This document shows, one piece after another, positions 15,647 through 27,022 of a stretch of DNA of 64,000 bases (the first letter of the stretch is position 1; every line of letters starts with the position of its first letter). Source of the stretch: Strongyloides papillosus (lineage: Eukaryota; Nematoda; Chromadorea; Rhabditida; Strongyloididae); the NCBI GenBank assembly GCA_005656395.1, contig SRSI01000017.1, positions 248,001 to 312,000 of the forward strand, in the 5' to 3' direction. Position numbers and translations under genes: made by a program. Below the pieces are notes generated by a model. The model was given only the letters and a program-made list of their open reading frames with translations, did no database searches and was not told the DNA's origin.

Positions 15647-16501
15647 ATGATATTTTCACAACATAATACAAATTCAAATAATACTTCAAGTATTTTTCCT
15701 CCAACAGCACCAAATAATGGTCTTCAGAATGTTATTCCACCACCTATTTCTGGTATAAATTTCAATCCATTTTTATTTGCTTCACTCCAAACACAGATAG
15801 ATCCAAATTTTTTAAGAGTTTTTGCTGCTCTCCAGAGTGCTCCTTTATTAAATTTACAATATAATGATTTTTTAAGAAACTTTACAGCTAATCCAGAATA
15901 TCAGGTATGTTTTTTTTGTATAAAAATTGATAATTAAATAATTATTTTAGCGAAATCTTCTTCAGGCGTCGGTAATGATGTCACAAGGAAATATGTCACT
16001 AACACCAGTGTCATCAAATTCATCCTCAACATCATCAAAAAAAGGAACAGATAAATTTGATTTTACAAATATTGCCAACAATATTACGGATAACAAAATC
16101 ACAGGATCTCCAGAAACATCATTTTCCAGTACAAATCATTCATCACCGGAGGTAGTTGCCCAACAATTACCCCAATCCCATGGTTTATACGCAAAGATGC
16201 TCCAGGAAACAGTGGAAGATCTTACCGTCAAAAAAAAGAATTCATCTGTGAGTATTGTAATAGGCAATTTACTAAAAGTTATAATTTATTGATACACACC
16301 AGAACACATACAGGTATCAGACCATATCCATGTGATAAATGTTCTAAGGCTTTTAAAAGAAAGGACCATCTTCGTGATCATATGTATACACACCTCCCTA
16401 CGGATCATAAACCATTTGTATGTGAATTTTGTTCAAAAGGATTCACCCAACGAAGATCGTATGAAGCACATAAATTGACACATGAAAATGACAAAATCTA
16501 A
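15647..16501 (+). CDS. odd: Odd-skipped family C2H2 zinc-finger transcription factor (frame broken)
   Basis: Exon 1 is 15647-15904 and exon 2 starts at 15966 (61-base intron). A very strong acceptor (T-run plus ACAG, ending 15631) lies 15 bases before the ATG and suits trans-splicing. The N-terminal half is Ser/Thr/Asn/Pro-rich. The C-terminus carries three C2H2 fingers, beginning [20 protein letters not shown], then [17 protein letters not shown] and [17 protein letters not shown]. The TKSYNLL and DHLRDH cores are diagnostic of Odd/Osr proteins, nuclear DNA-binding regulators of gut and segment development. The N-terminal frame and the finger frame differ by one base between about 16150 and 16245. 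Joining them needs one added base (the A8 run at 16230-16237 is the simplest site) or an unusual intron with GT at about 16131 and AG at about 16205. Stop at 16499-16501. Odd-1 versus odd-2 cannot be decided. Confidence 0.85.
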
Positions 16502-17235
16502 TAATACTTTATTTTTTTCTTATTTTTATGTTGTATAATATTTTTTATAAATCTAATTTATGGGTATGCTTTAAATTATTGTAAGAATTGACTTGGACTG
16601 TTTTAGTGAGCATTTTTTTTTAATTAAAATTATATTTTATTTATCTGAAGTACTTTTTGTTATAATATTTGTTAATTGACCATAAATTATGACAATAATT
16701 TTTGATTATTTTTTTTATATTTATTGTAATATTTTTTGCAGAAATGTTTACAAATAATTTAAAAATAAATTTTAATATATTAATAGTAAATAGAAATATT
16801 TTGATAAATGCTTAATTTTTTTAAATATCAAGATTTTATATGAAATAAAAATAAAATATTACTGAGTTTAATAAAAGTTCGTCTTTTATAAATAAAACCG
16901 ATAATAATTTTTTCCAATCATCACGAATCAAAACTTCTTTATCACATTAATATAAAATAAATTATATCTTAAAGCTTTCAAAGATTTATTATTAAGTTAA
17001 CAGTCATGCTAAAGTTACTATAATCTATTCAAGTTAATAACTTTTATTCAAAATGTCTTAAATAAACTTTCAATAACCATATATAAAAGTTGGTTTACTT
17101 CAAAAAGAGTAATTGACTTGTACAATATCATATTTTACCTTCATTTATAATCCAAAATTTGTAGTTATTTATTAAAATCAAGAAAAATTTTCACTATAAC
17201 TAATTATATCTTCTTCCTCTAATTAACTTGTCGGC
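16502..17235. other. Intergenic spacer
   Basis: AT-rich 3' flank of the zinc-finger gene and 5' flank of the next gene. Several AATAAA-like hexamers are present; nothing else is seen. Confidence 0.5.
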
Positions 17236-18843
17236 ATGTCAACGAGTTTTAAGAAAAATTATCTTTTTTTCATCTACCTGCTGGTTGTGATTTCTTCTTT
17301 CATCTCTGGGAATGATGAATGTCCAGATGAAATGCGGCCGTTAGGCAGTAAGTTTTTGTTAAAAATTTCATAAAAAATTATAAGGATTGATTGTCAAAAT
17401 CTTCTATCTTTCTATTTTTCAATGAAAATAATTAATTAGAAACAAAAATTATTTATTTAAAATTAATAATATTATTTTTTTAAAAAGAAATTTTTTTAAG
17501 AATGCATCAATGATTTATGTCCTTATGAATCAGAATGTATATTATCACAATGTTGTGCATACAAAACTAGTAATATTACAACATTATTACCAAATAATAC
17601 TACTAACTTACCAAGTACAGAAAATGAAATTGATTATTGTGTTGATGGTACAGAAGCAATTGGAGGTAAGAAATATAATTACAATACAGTATCTTAAAAC
17701 ATAATTAGTCACTATAATACATAAGACAGATGGTATTTGTTTTAAAAATAGTACAATATTAATTGTAAATAAAAATTGTTTAATACAAATACAATCGAAA
17801 TGAAGACTAATATTATTTTTATTACATTAAATTTTTTGTTGTATATGCTTACCATTTTAATCACTATCAGACCACAATAATATCTACTTAACACTCTTAA
17901 TATAAAGTTATTCTTTTGATTAATAAAATAAAGAAAACATTTATCTTTGATCAAAGAATGCAGCTACTCATAAATATAATAATATTCGTACTTGATCAAT
18001 ACTAATAAATATTTTATTATATCTAAAGTCTTATCAAACCTATTTAGATTGTTTATTAAGTATAGTAGTATTGAATGATTTTATTTTAGCTTGTTTAGGA
18101 CAATATTGTCCACCAGGATATATATGTTTGGAGAATGTTTGCTGTGTTGATAATACTGATAGTTATGAGGTCGAAGATGAATTGGTGAATGAGAATGTGA
18201 CACAAGGTTATGAAATAATTAATTATACTGAAAATTATAGCTCTGAAAAATTGATAACAGAATCAACATTACCTGTAACAACAGAAATAGACAATTTTAT
18301 AGTGACTACAGAGGAAATGTTAACTACAACTCCTGAAGCAGTGAATAATGTTATTGAAAAAACTATAATATCCAAGAATGTTGATATTAAAATTAATACT
18401 ACTAATCATTGTCCTATTGGGGAATCTATTGGAGAATGTATAAGTGGTGAATGTCCACAAAATTATGAATGCATTAATGGTATGTGTTGCAAGTTAAGTG
18501 AAAATATAAATTGTAAAGATGTTTTTACGGATTGTAAAAAACATTTATGTGAAAAAGAGGAGTATTATGAATTTTTAACACTAAAATGTGGAAGGACTTG
18601 TCAAAGGTGTCATCAACAAAAATTTGTAAAAGTAAAAAAAAGTAGTATCGACAAAAAGTAGTGGGAAATCGAAAGAAAAAATCAAAAAATACCTCAGTTA
18701 AAAAAACAAAGACAAGAAATTTGAAATGTCAGGATAGTAGAAATGATTGTGAAGAATGGATGAGGGAAGGTTTTTGTTATTCTCCTGTTTATACATTGGA
18801 ACAAAAAAAGGCTATATGCGGAGTTAGTTGTCAGCTATGTTAA
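17236..18843 (+). CDS. Secreted protein with three CC-type cysteine modules and two ShKT domains
   Basis: Exons are 17236-17347, 17501-17665 and 18090 onward, all joined in phase 1 (second intron 424 bases). Residues 1-25 are a signal peptide. Three modules follow with spacing C-x(8-9)-C-x4-CP-x4-C-x4-CC (about residues 29-56, 84-111, and a third after a Thr/Glu/Asn-rich linker), of the nematode CC/EB type. Two ShKT-like domains end the protein. The first lies before 18658; the second (18730-18843, ending CGVSCQLC) is in the next frame. The upstream frame hits TAG at 18659-18661; one extra A in the A5 run at 18653-18657 would give a continuous protein of about 343 residues. ShKT domains are common in secreted nematode proteins, often with proteases or as channel-binding or structural modules. 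The role here is unknown. Confidence 0.75.
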
Positions 18844-19399
18844 CGATGATTCAACATTCAATGATGCCTTTTATTTATAACTTTTCAAAAGAATTTAAAC
18901 TACTTAGTTACAATATCATATAAATTATTTAATTTATTACAAAAAAAGAATTTGATCTTTTTTATAATTGTTGACTCCTAATTTTATGTAATTTAAAATA
19001 TTATAAAACTATCTATGATAAAATAAAGGTGTATTTTTAGTTCAAATGGATAATTTTTAAAAATTATTGAATGTTTATATTAATACAAATTTGTATTTAT
19101 CATTTATATATTAAAATTTCAATTAAAAAATAATTCTTATTCAATAATTACGAAGTAAGAAATAATGAAAAATAATAAATGAAGTCATTTTTTGACTACA
19201 AGTATCCCATCTTTTTTATAATTTTCAAGTCATTCTCCTAGTAAATCAATAGTTACCCAGAGAAACAATGTTTTATGCAACTACGTAAGAATATTTTTTT
19301 ATTATATAGATGACTACTTATTCACCAATATTTCCACTCTATCTTTCCTGAAGCTTAAAGTCAAAATGTCTACTGTTCAATCAATGATAACTCCCAAAG
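18844..19399. other. Intergenic spacer before the repeat block
   Basis: AT-rich and without exon-like sequence. It marks the boundary between single-copy gene territory and the duplicated block. Confidence 0.45.
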
Positions 19400-19429
19400 A
19401 TATTTTTAATAAGAAAGTATTTTTGAAAT

Positions 19430-19830
19430 TTCTCCAAGATTAAGTGATTTTCATAAAAAAATCATTGAGGTAAAGAACAGATAAATGACACTATTTAAGG
19501 CCAAGTGATATTTAGGTGCATTAATAGAGTGGAAAATTATCTGTTTTAAGCACAAATATCTTCATTGTTCCAATTGATATATGGTGAAGCACAGGAGGAA
19601 ACATAAAAGTCTGACTAGAAACTTTATTGTAAGGCATAGTGTCAATTTTAAAGATCTAGAAACAGTCGCTCATATAAACACCAACGAAGAAACTTGAAAC
19701 AACTACTAAATTCTAATTACATCAGGATGTCGGACGAAGAATGGCAATGATGGAAGATTTGTAGAAATCTTCCTAACGCCGGGCAAATAAAAAAATCAAT
19801 GGCTAGCGTTTCTAAAAGATTTTAAGGTAT
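19430..19830 (+). pseudogene. Merlin/ISXO2-type transposase relic, copy 1
   Basis: A non-functional remnant. Around 19632-19675 a forward frame reads HSVNFKDLETVAHINT, matching the conserved HSxNFVDPxTGAHTxxIE block of IS1595/ISXO2 and eukaryotic Merlin transposases. It then meets stops. The upstream 200 bases resemble the other three copies. Terminal inverted repeats were not found. Confidence 0.55.
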
Positions 19831-20287
19831 TTGCTTATTTTTAAAATTTATATTTTATTAAATTATAAAGTTTAAAAAATTATTAACAAAAATAAATTTT
19901 TTACAGTAGACAAATGACAAAAAAATGTGTAAAACTTATAGAAGAAATTAAAGTACTTCCATATGCTAGAAAATTATTATTTCGGGATAAACGTTTTTCT
20001 GAATTTTCCATGTTACTTTTCCTTACTTTCGTTTTATTAAAAAATAGGACTTTTCCATTCTGATATGTGATTACCTAAAAAATAATCATGTTATTAAATA
20101 ATAAATATTATTGATATAATATAATTTTATACTATATTGATAATATTAATATTATATAAACGTACATGAATATATATGACAAAAAGAAGGAGTGTCATTT
20201 GAAAAACTTTTAAGTCGTAAGAAAACAATCTCCCGTTTTTTTACCATTTTTCTTTTTAATCCATAAAAATAATCAGTTGAACAAACA

Positions 20288-20615
20288 CTAAACAGCATTA
20301 AATTGACTCGTTAGATCTATACTAGTGACATCATAATAGGTTCCGAGTTTTTCATTAAACGTAGCATTGCATTTTTTTACATATTCTTCATTATTATATT
20401 TTTCCTTACAATTGGTCGTATCCCTTCTATACCTTCTTAAATTTCTATCAACTTGAACATCATATTTAGAATTATCTATATAAAAAATAGAGTTGAAATC
20501 GAATTTTAGACAGGCTGTTACCTGGAGCATTATCTACTTTAATACTTAAATTGTAGGTAATACTAAATAACAATAATAAGACAAATATACTTAAGCTATA
20601 AGTAAAAAATTTCAT
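20288..20615 (-). CDS. Small secreted protein, array member 1
   Basis: Two exons on the minus strand: 20615-20522 (94 bases) and 20475-20288, joined in phase 1 across a 46-base intron, giving about 93 residues. Exon 1 is a clean signal peptide ending in the array-shared YNLSIK. Exon 2 starts with an Asp-rich linker and an RRYRR dibasic stretch that could be a propeptide cleavage site. Only two cysteines remain after it, against seven in the related gene at 32.5-32.9 kb, and the protein ends early. It may be a truncated copy. The family is not recognised. Confidence 0.6.
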
Positions 20616-21691
20616 TTTTGTATATGGTTATAAAATTTTTTCCATTCTTATATACTAAAGATTTGTGAAATTTATGTTGCTCATTATAAAAAATAAATAT
20701 TTAAAAATAGTTTATCTAAATAATTTTTAATATTAACATATTATCATTAATGTTACAAATAAAAAATAAAATATATTGTTAAAGTATAGGTTCAAATATT
20801 CTTCTTTGATTGTTATAAATAAATTTATTATAGAGATAGTTTTTATAAAAAACTTTCAATTTATTACATCAAATATCATCCAATTCTAAGCAACTAGTTT
20901 TATATAAATAAGAAATTTATCAGAGTTTCAAAAAAAGTAACTCCTCACTTTTAAATATAAGTTAACTTTTTCTATTTTTGACATAAAATTTTGTACACTA
21001 AATATTTTGTAGCACGAAGTGATTATATCTTTATTTTTTACTACCATTAAGAAATTTTGGTCTAATTGGTTTTGTTGATTTTTAAATTTTTTTGTATCTA
21101 AACTAATATAACTTTTTTATGTGAAAAACTATTAAAATGACTTATTTTAATATTAAAAGCTAACTTCTATTATATTTGATTCTAAAATATAATAAATAAT
21201 TATAGTGTCAATTAACATTATTATTCAATTCATGAAAAGAAATCACGATTTTTGATAAACGTTTAAAACTTGTTAGGCATTAAAGAATAACAAGAGATTT
21301 TTAAAAAAAGTTTTACTTTTATTCTTACAGTGTAAAATGAGGCTCATTCGAGTGAGTATCACTACATTTTATTGAATTTGCAAAAAATTATGACTGGTCA
21401 AAGGCCACAGATTCTTTTGTTTCAGCAATAAAGTAAATACAAATATTATTTCTGTAAAATTTATTATTCAAAATGCCATTAATAACATAAAATAAAAATG
21501 TTTACTTACAAAAATATAAACTTTTAATCACTGGAGAATGTAACTCCTGGATTTGTTAGACAAATAAAACAATCTAAAGTCAACTAAATTAAGCTTCGTC
21601 TATGGTATCAAGAAACTTTATATTTGCTGCGCAGAATAGAAATCATAGATAGAGAGGTATTATTAAATATACTTTTAATCTTACTTATATA

Positions 21692-22793
21692 CAGGGTGGG
21701 CCAAAAGTCATATTACAGTTTGAATAAAATTGTTAATAACTTTCTTTGTACTTTGTAGAATTATATGATATCTTATTCATTCAATAGCCAGACTTATTTT
21801 GTATGACATATTTTAAGATCCTACTTGGGTCTTAAGTTTAAAAAAAGTTATAGTGATTTATGTGAATGCTATTTGTTTTTTATAGTTTAATTGAAAAAAT
21901 TAAACATAACTTTTTTTGTAAACGGTAATTTTTAATATTATTATAGTCATTTGATAGCCCAACTTGTTTTCTATAAAGTATGTGAAGATTCATACTTAAA
22001 AGTTAATTTTAAGTAAAGTTATAAACGTTTTTATAATTTTAACATATTTTACAATTTGTTAACAAGAATGAGTTTAGAAATTTAAAATAAAATATGATCT
22101 TGGTAATAAATAGCAATAAGCATTTAACTTATAAAATGTTACAATTAATATGAAAACATAAATATTTGCCCTTCATTTTTTCGTAAAATATTTAAAAGTT
22201 GAAAAATTTATATTCAATCTTTTTTACTGTGAACAAAAACGCATAATGTCTGTCAGCCATCAGCTTCTGGCTCGTGGTCATATTGAAAATAAACTTATAT
22301 TTTATTATATATTAATAAGACAATTATTTTACAATTTTAACGATATATATATTAAATGTTTATATTAAACTTTATATGTTATGTAAATTTTCATAGGTAG
22401 TTGATATATTGCGTCAACTGCCGACAAGTCTATTCTATATAATTTTACTTATAATGACTTCTAATAATAGCACTTTAGTATTGTTATAGAACAGAAAGTT
22501 GGGCTATAAAATGGTTAGTACTAGTGTAAAAAAAATGTGAAAAAACTAAAACAGGTGCGACAGGTTTTAAGCAGGTAAAATTTTATCTTTTTATAAAAAA
22601 GTACAGGAAAAAATGATAGTCACATAAATCACTACAACTTCCTTTAATCTTAATTTTTTCGAGCACTCTTTAAATATGTTGTAGAAACTAGTAAGGCTAT
22701 CGAATGACTATAACTATATAAAATTATGTAAAGTATAAAAAAAGTTATTAAAATTTTATGCAAAACTGTTGATGTGACTTTTGGCCCACCCTG
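21692..22793. mobile_element. Foldback element with CAGGGTGGGCC ends
   Basis: A 1102-base insertion flanked by TA on both sides. It has a perfect 19-base terminal inverted repeat, CAGGGTGGGCCAAAAGTCA, and the similarity between the two ends continues inward imperfectly for well over 100 bases. No transposase frame is present. TA target sites point to mobilisation by a Tc1/mariner-class enzyme. It sits between array units 1 and 2, whose sequences resume on either side. Confidence 0.8.
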
Positions 22794-22799
22794 TATATT

Positions 22800-23640
22800 C
22801 GTGTGTTATGTTCTTATATTGATAATAAAACACTCTTAGATAGTCTACATTTTACATCGTTAATTTTTAATTATAAGTCTTTCTGAGACAACCCGTGATC
22901 CATCAGATTTACAAACTTATTTGTACATACGTTGCTTTTAAATTCTAATAATTTTAACAAATGAAAACTCTTAAATGTATTTTTCTCCAACAAGGAGACA
23001 ACATTAAAATTTCTACAAGATTAAGAGATTCTCTCAAAAAAATCGTTATGAAATAAACAATGAACCAACGACTTTATTCAAGATCAAGATAATGTTAAAA
23101 GTGCATTAAAAGAAGTGAAGACATATCTGTTTCTTGATACAAATATCTTATTATTCTAATTGATATATAAAGAAGCACTAGAAGAAACAAAAAATTCAGA
23201 TTGAAACAATTTTCAATGAACTGTGGTGTTAATTTCAAGGATCAAAAAACTGGTGTTCACATCAATACTATTGAGAGAACTTGCAGCATCTAAAATCTTG
23301 ATTTTACCGAGGTGTTGGACCAAATAAAAAAATAAATAAAGATTTTTAAGTCGTCTCCACTCTTCAAATTAAAAACCTAAGCAGTGCTTCTAAAACTTAA
23401 AAGTAATCTATTATTTATAACATTTAACTAATTTTTATTTTGTTTAATTTTAACATACAAAAATTTTGAAGTTATCAAGAAAATAAATTTTCACAGTTGA
23501 TTATCGATAAAAGAATGTATATACTGAAAATTATTTAAACTCTTAAATTTTATTTGTTTAAATACAATAAAATTTTTTTATATTTTTTTTAGTAATAGTC
23601 CGTATTAGAAAAGAGTTATTAAATAGTAATACAAACTTCT
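22800..23640. repeat. Segmental duplication, unit 2 (partial)
   Basis: The leader block at 22800-22980 (TTCTTATATTGATAATAAA and following) matches 36950-37110. It is followed by a Merlin relic and the short block at about 23492. The secreted-protein gene expected next is not visible; other insertions follow instead. Confidence 0.5.
23000..23350 (+). pseudogene. Merlin/ISXO2-type transposase relic, copy 2
   Basis: The clearest of the four relics. The forward frame at about 23220-23275 reads NFKDQKTGVHINTIERT, very close to the family block NFVDPxTGAHTxTIExxW, and then meets TAA. The Glu of the IE pair is the usual third catalytic-region acidic residue of this family. The copy is inactive because of several stops. 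Confidence 0.6.
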
Positions 23641-23859
23641 ATCACCACAATTAGAAACTGCATTTTGACAGTGTTCGTAATTTGACGTTTTATCTGATTG
23701 TGCATACATTACGTGTATTTACAAAACATATTACTAAAATTTTAGGCAAAAAATGTTGTTAAATGCACACAAAACCTAACCATGTCGTTTAAACTAAAAT
23801 GTTCAGAATGCTACAAACAGTAGGTTGATGTTGAAATAACTGACCATCCAAAATGTGGT

Positions 23860-24010
23860 AGCAACAGGCTACATTCTCCCTATTTTACATCTACATTCTA
23901 GTTCGTTTTGTAGCCTATAGATGTACCTATTTTGCATATATACTTTTAGCTCATTTTGTATGTACCTACCTCGTTTTATATATACAAAATCAGGTTGAAT
24001 GTGGTCTGCG
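23860..24010. repeat. Iterated TACATTCTA..TCATTTTG motif, copy A
   Basis: Several degenerate repeats, 25-30 bases long, of a motif like TACATTCTA-n-TCGTTTTGTA, starting with GGCTACATTCT. The same start and motif occur at 26013-26145. This could be the subterminal repeats of an element or a small minisatellite. Confidence 0.5.
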
Positions 24011-24298
24011 ATTTATTTATATTGAATGTTTTTTAGACCTGCAAGTTTTTTAATAATTAACACTGTTTTTGAAGTAATATAATTTTTTTATTTGTTTTAT
24101 TTACTCATTTTATACTATTTCCCAACTTATTATGTTTTTCACAATTTGAAAGTTTTTACAAAAGGTAATAATAAATATTGATAATAAGAGAAGAAATAAC
24201 GGCATTAGTTTTAAATGACACATGCTTATATTTTTTATATCATTACATTTACCTTACAACAATAACGATTATTTTTAGTCTTATAGATCTAATAATTA

Positions 24299-25294
24299 CA
24301 CACAGAAATTATTCTATCTCAAAACATGGTACTAAATAAGTTTTGAGAAGATAGAATTTTTATATTCAATTAAATAGCATAAATTATTTTGAATAAAATT
24401 TAAATTTTCTAAAAATTCTATCTTTCTCAAAATATTCAAAAAAAAAGTTGATTATCACAAAATTATTAAGCGATAAAATTTAACGGAAAATTAATCTACA
24501 TTTTAAAAATTGCCTACATTGTTTATGAATTGAAAAAGTTTAAATTTTCTAAAGATTTATATTCAAATATTTAGAGACTTTTTACTTATCTGGGTAACAT
24601 TTACAAGACTCAATTTTAATTGAAAGATCTTTTCGTATCTGTATTTCATTAATAATAACAATTTGTATAAGAAATACTACTTTTTAAAATAAAAATTATG
24701 TAGACCCAAAATATTTAATTTCTCTCTAGTTAAATGGTTAATTTAGGGAAACGAGCTACTTCTTCACAGAACATTATTTCAGATTCACTAATCTTCATCA
24801 ATCTTTATTAATATTTATTAATGTTTTTTCATCGTTTTTTATTTATTTCTTTTTATTAATAGCAAAAGAAGTTTTAATTTTTTGAATTTTTGTTTCATCA
24901 TATACTTTTTAAAGATTAAAAATTTTTCTATTAAATGTTTATACGTAAAAAAAATTAATACGACACCTTTTTAACACTAAACTTTCAAATAAAAGTACAG
25001 AAGAATTAAACAATTGAAATTTATTTCGTCAAATTATTAACTCTTGCGTCGTTTGAATAATTGCAACGTGTTTTCGTGCAAATTAATTTTAAAAATTCTA
25101 CCCCCTCAATTTAAATTTGAGCAGTAAATTATTATATCTACACAATTTTATATTTTTGTAAAAAATATCTATTTTAGTAGAAAATTTAAATATAAAATAT
25201 TTAAAAAAAAATTCTATCTAATCAAATGCGACTTGTGCAATTTTTATACTTAATATATAAAATTGCATGTTTTAGATAGAAAAATTTCTGTGTG
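24299..25294. mobile_element. 1-kb MITE with CACACAGAAATT inverted ends
   Basis: The ends CACACAGAAATT-A/T-TTCTATCT form inverted repeats of about 28 bases with two mismatches. TA dinucleotides flank both sides (24297-24298 and 25295-25296). The interior is AT-rich and repeats TTCTATCT-like motifs near both ends; it has no coding frame. This fits a non-autonomous Tc1/mariner-class element. Confidence 0.75.
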
Positions 25295-25296
25295 TA

Positions 25297-27022
25297 GCAA
25301 GTACAATAATATTTAATTAGATATTTTATAAATAATGTTGAAGTCTTTCACCAAGTCAGATATCCTTAGAAAATCTAATTTGATATTAACGCGATGGACC
25401 ACTATTACTGTAAAACTCAACATTCTTAGTTTTAGTTAGTGATCTTATAACAGAAATAACGTTTGGAACTTTTGATATTGGTACAAAACTAAGGTCATAA
25501 TATGTTAACATAAAAATAAATTTCACAATCATTTATTGCTACAACAATTTTAGGCATTAAATTTGCATGACTATCTTATAGAATAAAGATTATGTTTATT
25601 AGCAGTTTCAGCTAGTGATTTTATATGTATATGAGATTTTAAAAGATCACTAGGAACTCTTAATTGTTAGTTGATTGAAGAGAATCAAAAGTGTACCCCC
25701 AAATAATGTGGTTTTTTAGTAGACATTGTGAGAAAAACTCACTTATTGTAAAGTTTATTCTTAAAATAATACCAATATTTTTTTACTTTGTTTGCTTTTA
25801 ATATTTTTAACAGGATGGTTAAAAAAAACTTTTAAAATATCTATCATTTATTTTTGTTTGTTTGTTTTGTTACTTATTAATATTAAGTAGTGATGCCATA
25901 TTTTATCGATAGAGAATAAATATTTCTATCAACTTACTGAAAAAAGTTTTAAAAATCTTTTAATTTAACATAATACGTAAGAAACTATGAAAGTTACAAA
26001 CTGGTGGTAAACTATAGGCTACATTCTAACCAATTTTGCATGTACATTCTACTTCATTTTGAACACACATTCTAACTCGGTTCGCATATGCAAAATGAGA
26101 TATAATGTACATGCAAAATGAGCTAGAATGTGTTTTCAAAACGGGTAAAAAACCTGGGCCCCAAAATATTATCAAATATAGGTTTGGGAATTGCGATGAC
26201 ATATTATATATATAAGTAGTATTATTTTTGATGATGAGTCAGTTTTTTTGCTTGTCTTGGTGTTATTTTGGATTACTTACTAACATATAGCTCTTTTTAT
26301 ATAAATCGTATTGGTCTAAAAGACATGCTTAAGTTTTGTGTGTAGAAGATTGGTAAATGTCTATAGTATCTTAACTCAAATTGGTGTATATATATCAACT
26401 TGGTTTTTTCTAAAAAGTTGTTCAATCTCTAGATTTGTTTCGAGAAAAATGGATAGAATTGTACAAATTATTGAAACAAGAGGAAAATTACTGAAAAAAT
26501 TTAATAGTATAATCATCGCCTATTTTGACAACATAATAATTGGATCATAAGAGTTATTGCATTACCTAGATATGCTATCATTATTATGTGGTGTGTTTAA
26601 CTTCAAATAACATTTGTTTGTTTAAAAAATAAAAAACACTTTTTCTGAACACAATAAAGTTGTAAAAAATTTAGAATAACTACTGATCCTGAAAAAAATT
26701 CAACGAGTATTATCTTTAGAATTTCAAAAACTAAATCATAATGAAATCCTTTTGTAATTCATTAACATAACATCAATCATTCATACCATATCTTGCTCAA
26801 GCACGTAAACCTTTAGATAAAACTACCCAAAAGAATGCTGTATAAGAACAGAGTGATGATGTTATCTTAGCTTTAACTAAATGCCGTAATATGTAGATGA
26901 ATTCATGTACTGTTAGATTTTTAATGAAAAAACTGACATATACTTGAAAGTGATGCGTCTGAAGATGCTATAAGTTTAATTTTATAAGCTAAAAAAGATT
27001 TCAACAGGGAATGTTTACTACA
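25297..27022. other. Repeat-rich stretch with possible coding relics
   Basis: No intact gene. The open stretch 26338-26550 and the frame around 26790-26850 (LAQARKPLDKTTQKNA) look more protein-like than the surroundings but are isolated and broken by stops. They may be remains of an unidentified element. Confidence 0.35.
26013..26145. repeat. Iterated TACATTCTA..TCATTTTG motif, copy B
   Basis: Begins GGCTACATTCT like the array at 23860. It contains both orientations of the TGTACATTCTA / TGCAAAATGAG motif, so it can fold on itself. The relation to the 1-kb MITE lying between the two copies is unclear. Confidence 0.5.

Larger units (their letters stand above)
19400..21650. repeat. Segmental duplication, unit 1
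   Basis: First unit of a decayed tandem array. In order it contains a Merlin-type transposase relic, a short block resembling CACAG..AGACAAAT..GGTAAAAAATG, a minus-strand secreted-protein gene, and a downstream block (about 21110-21640). The downstream block is alignable by eye with about 39100-39440 and, in part, 36600-36910. Order and orientation are the same in units 3 and 4. Confidence 0.6.
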
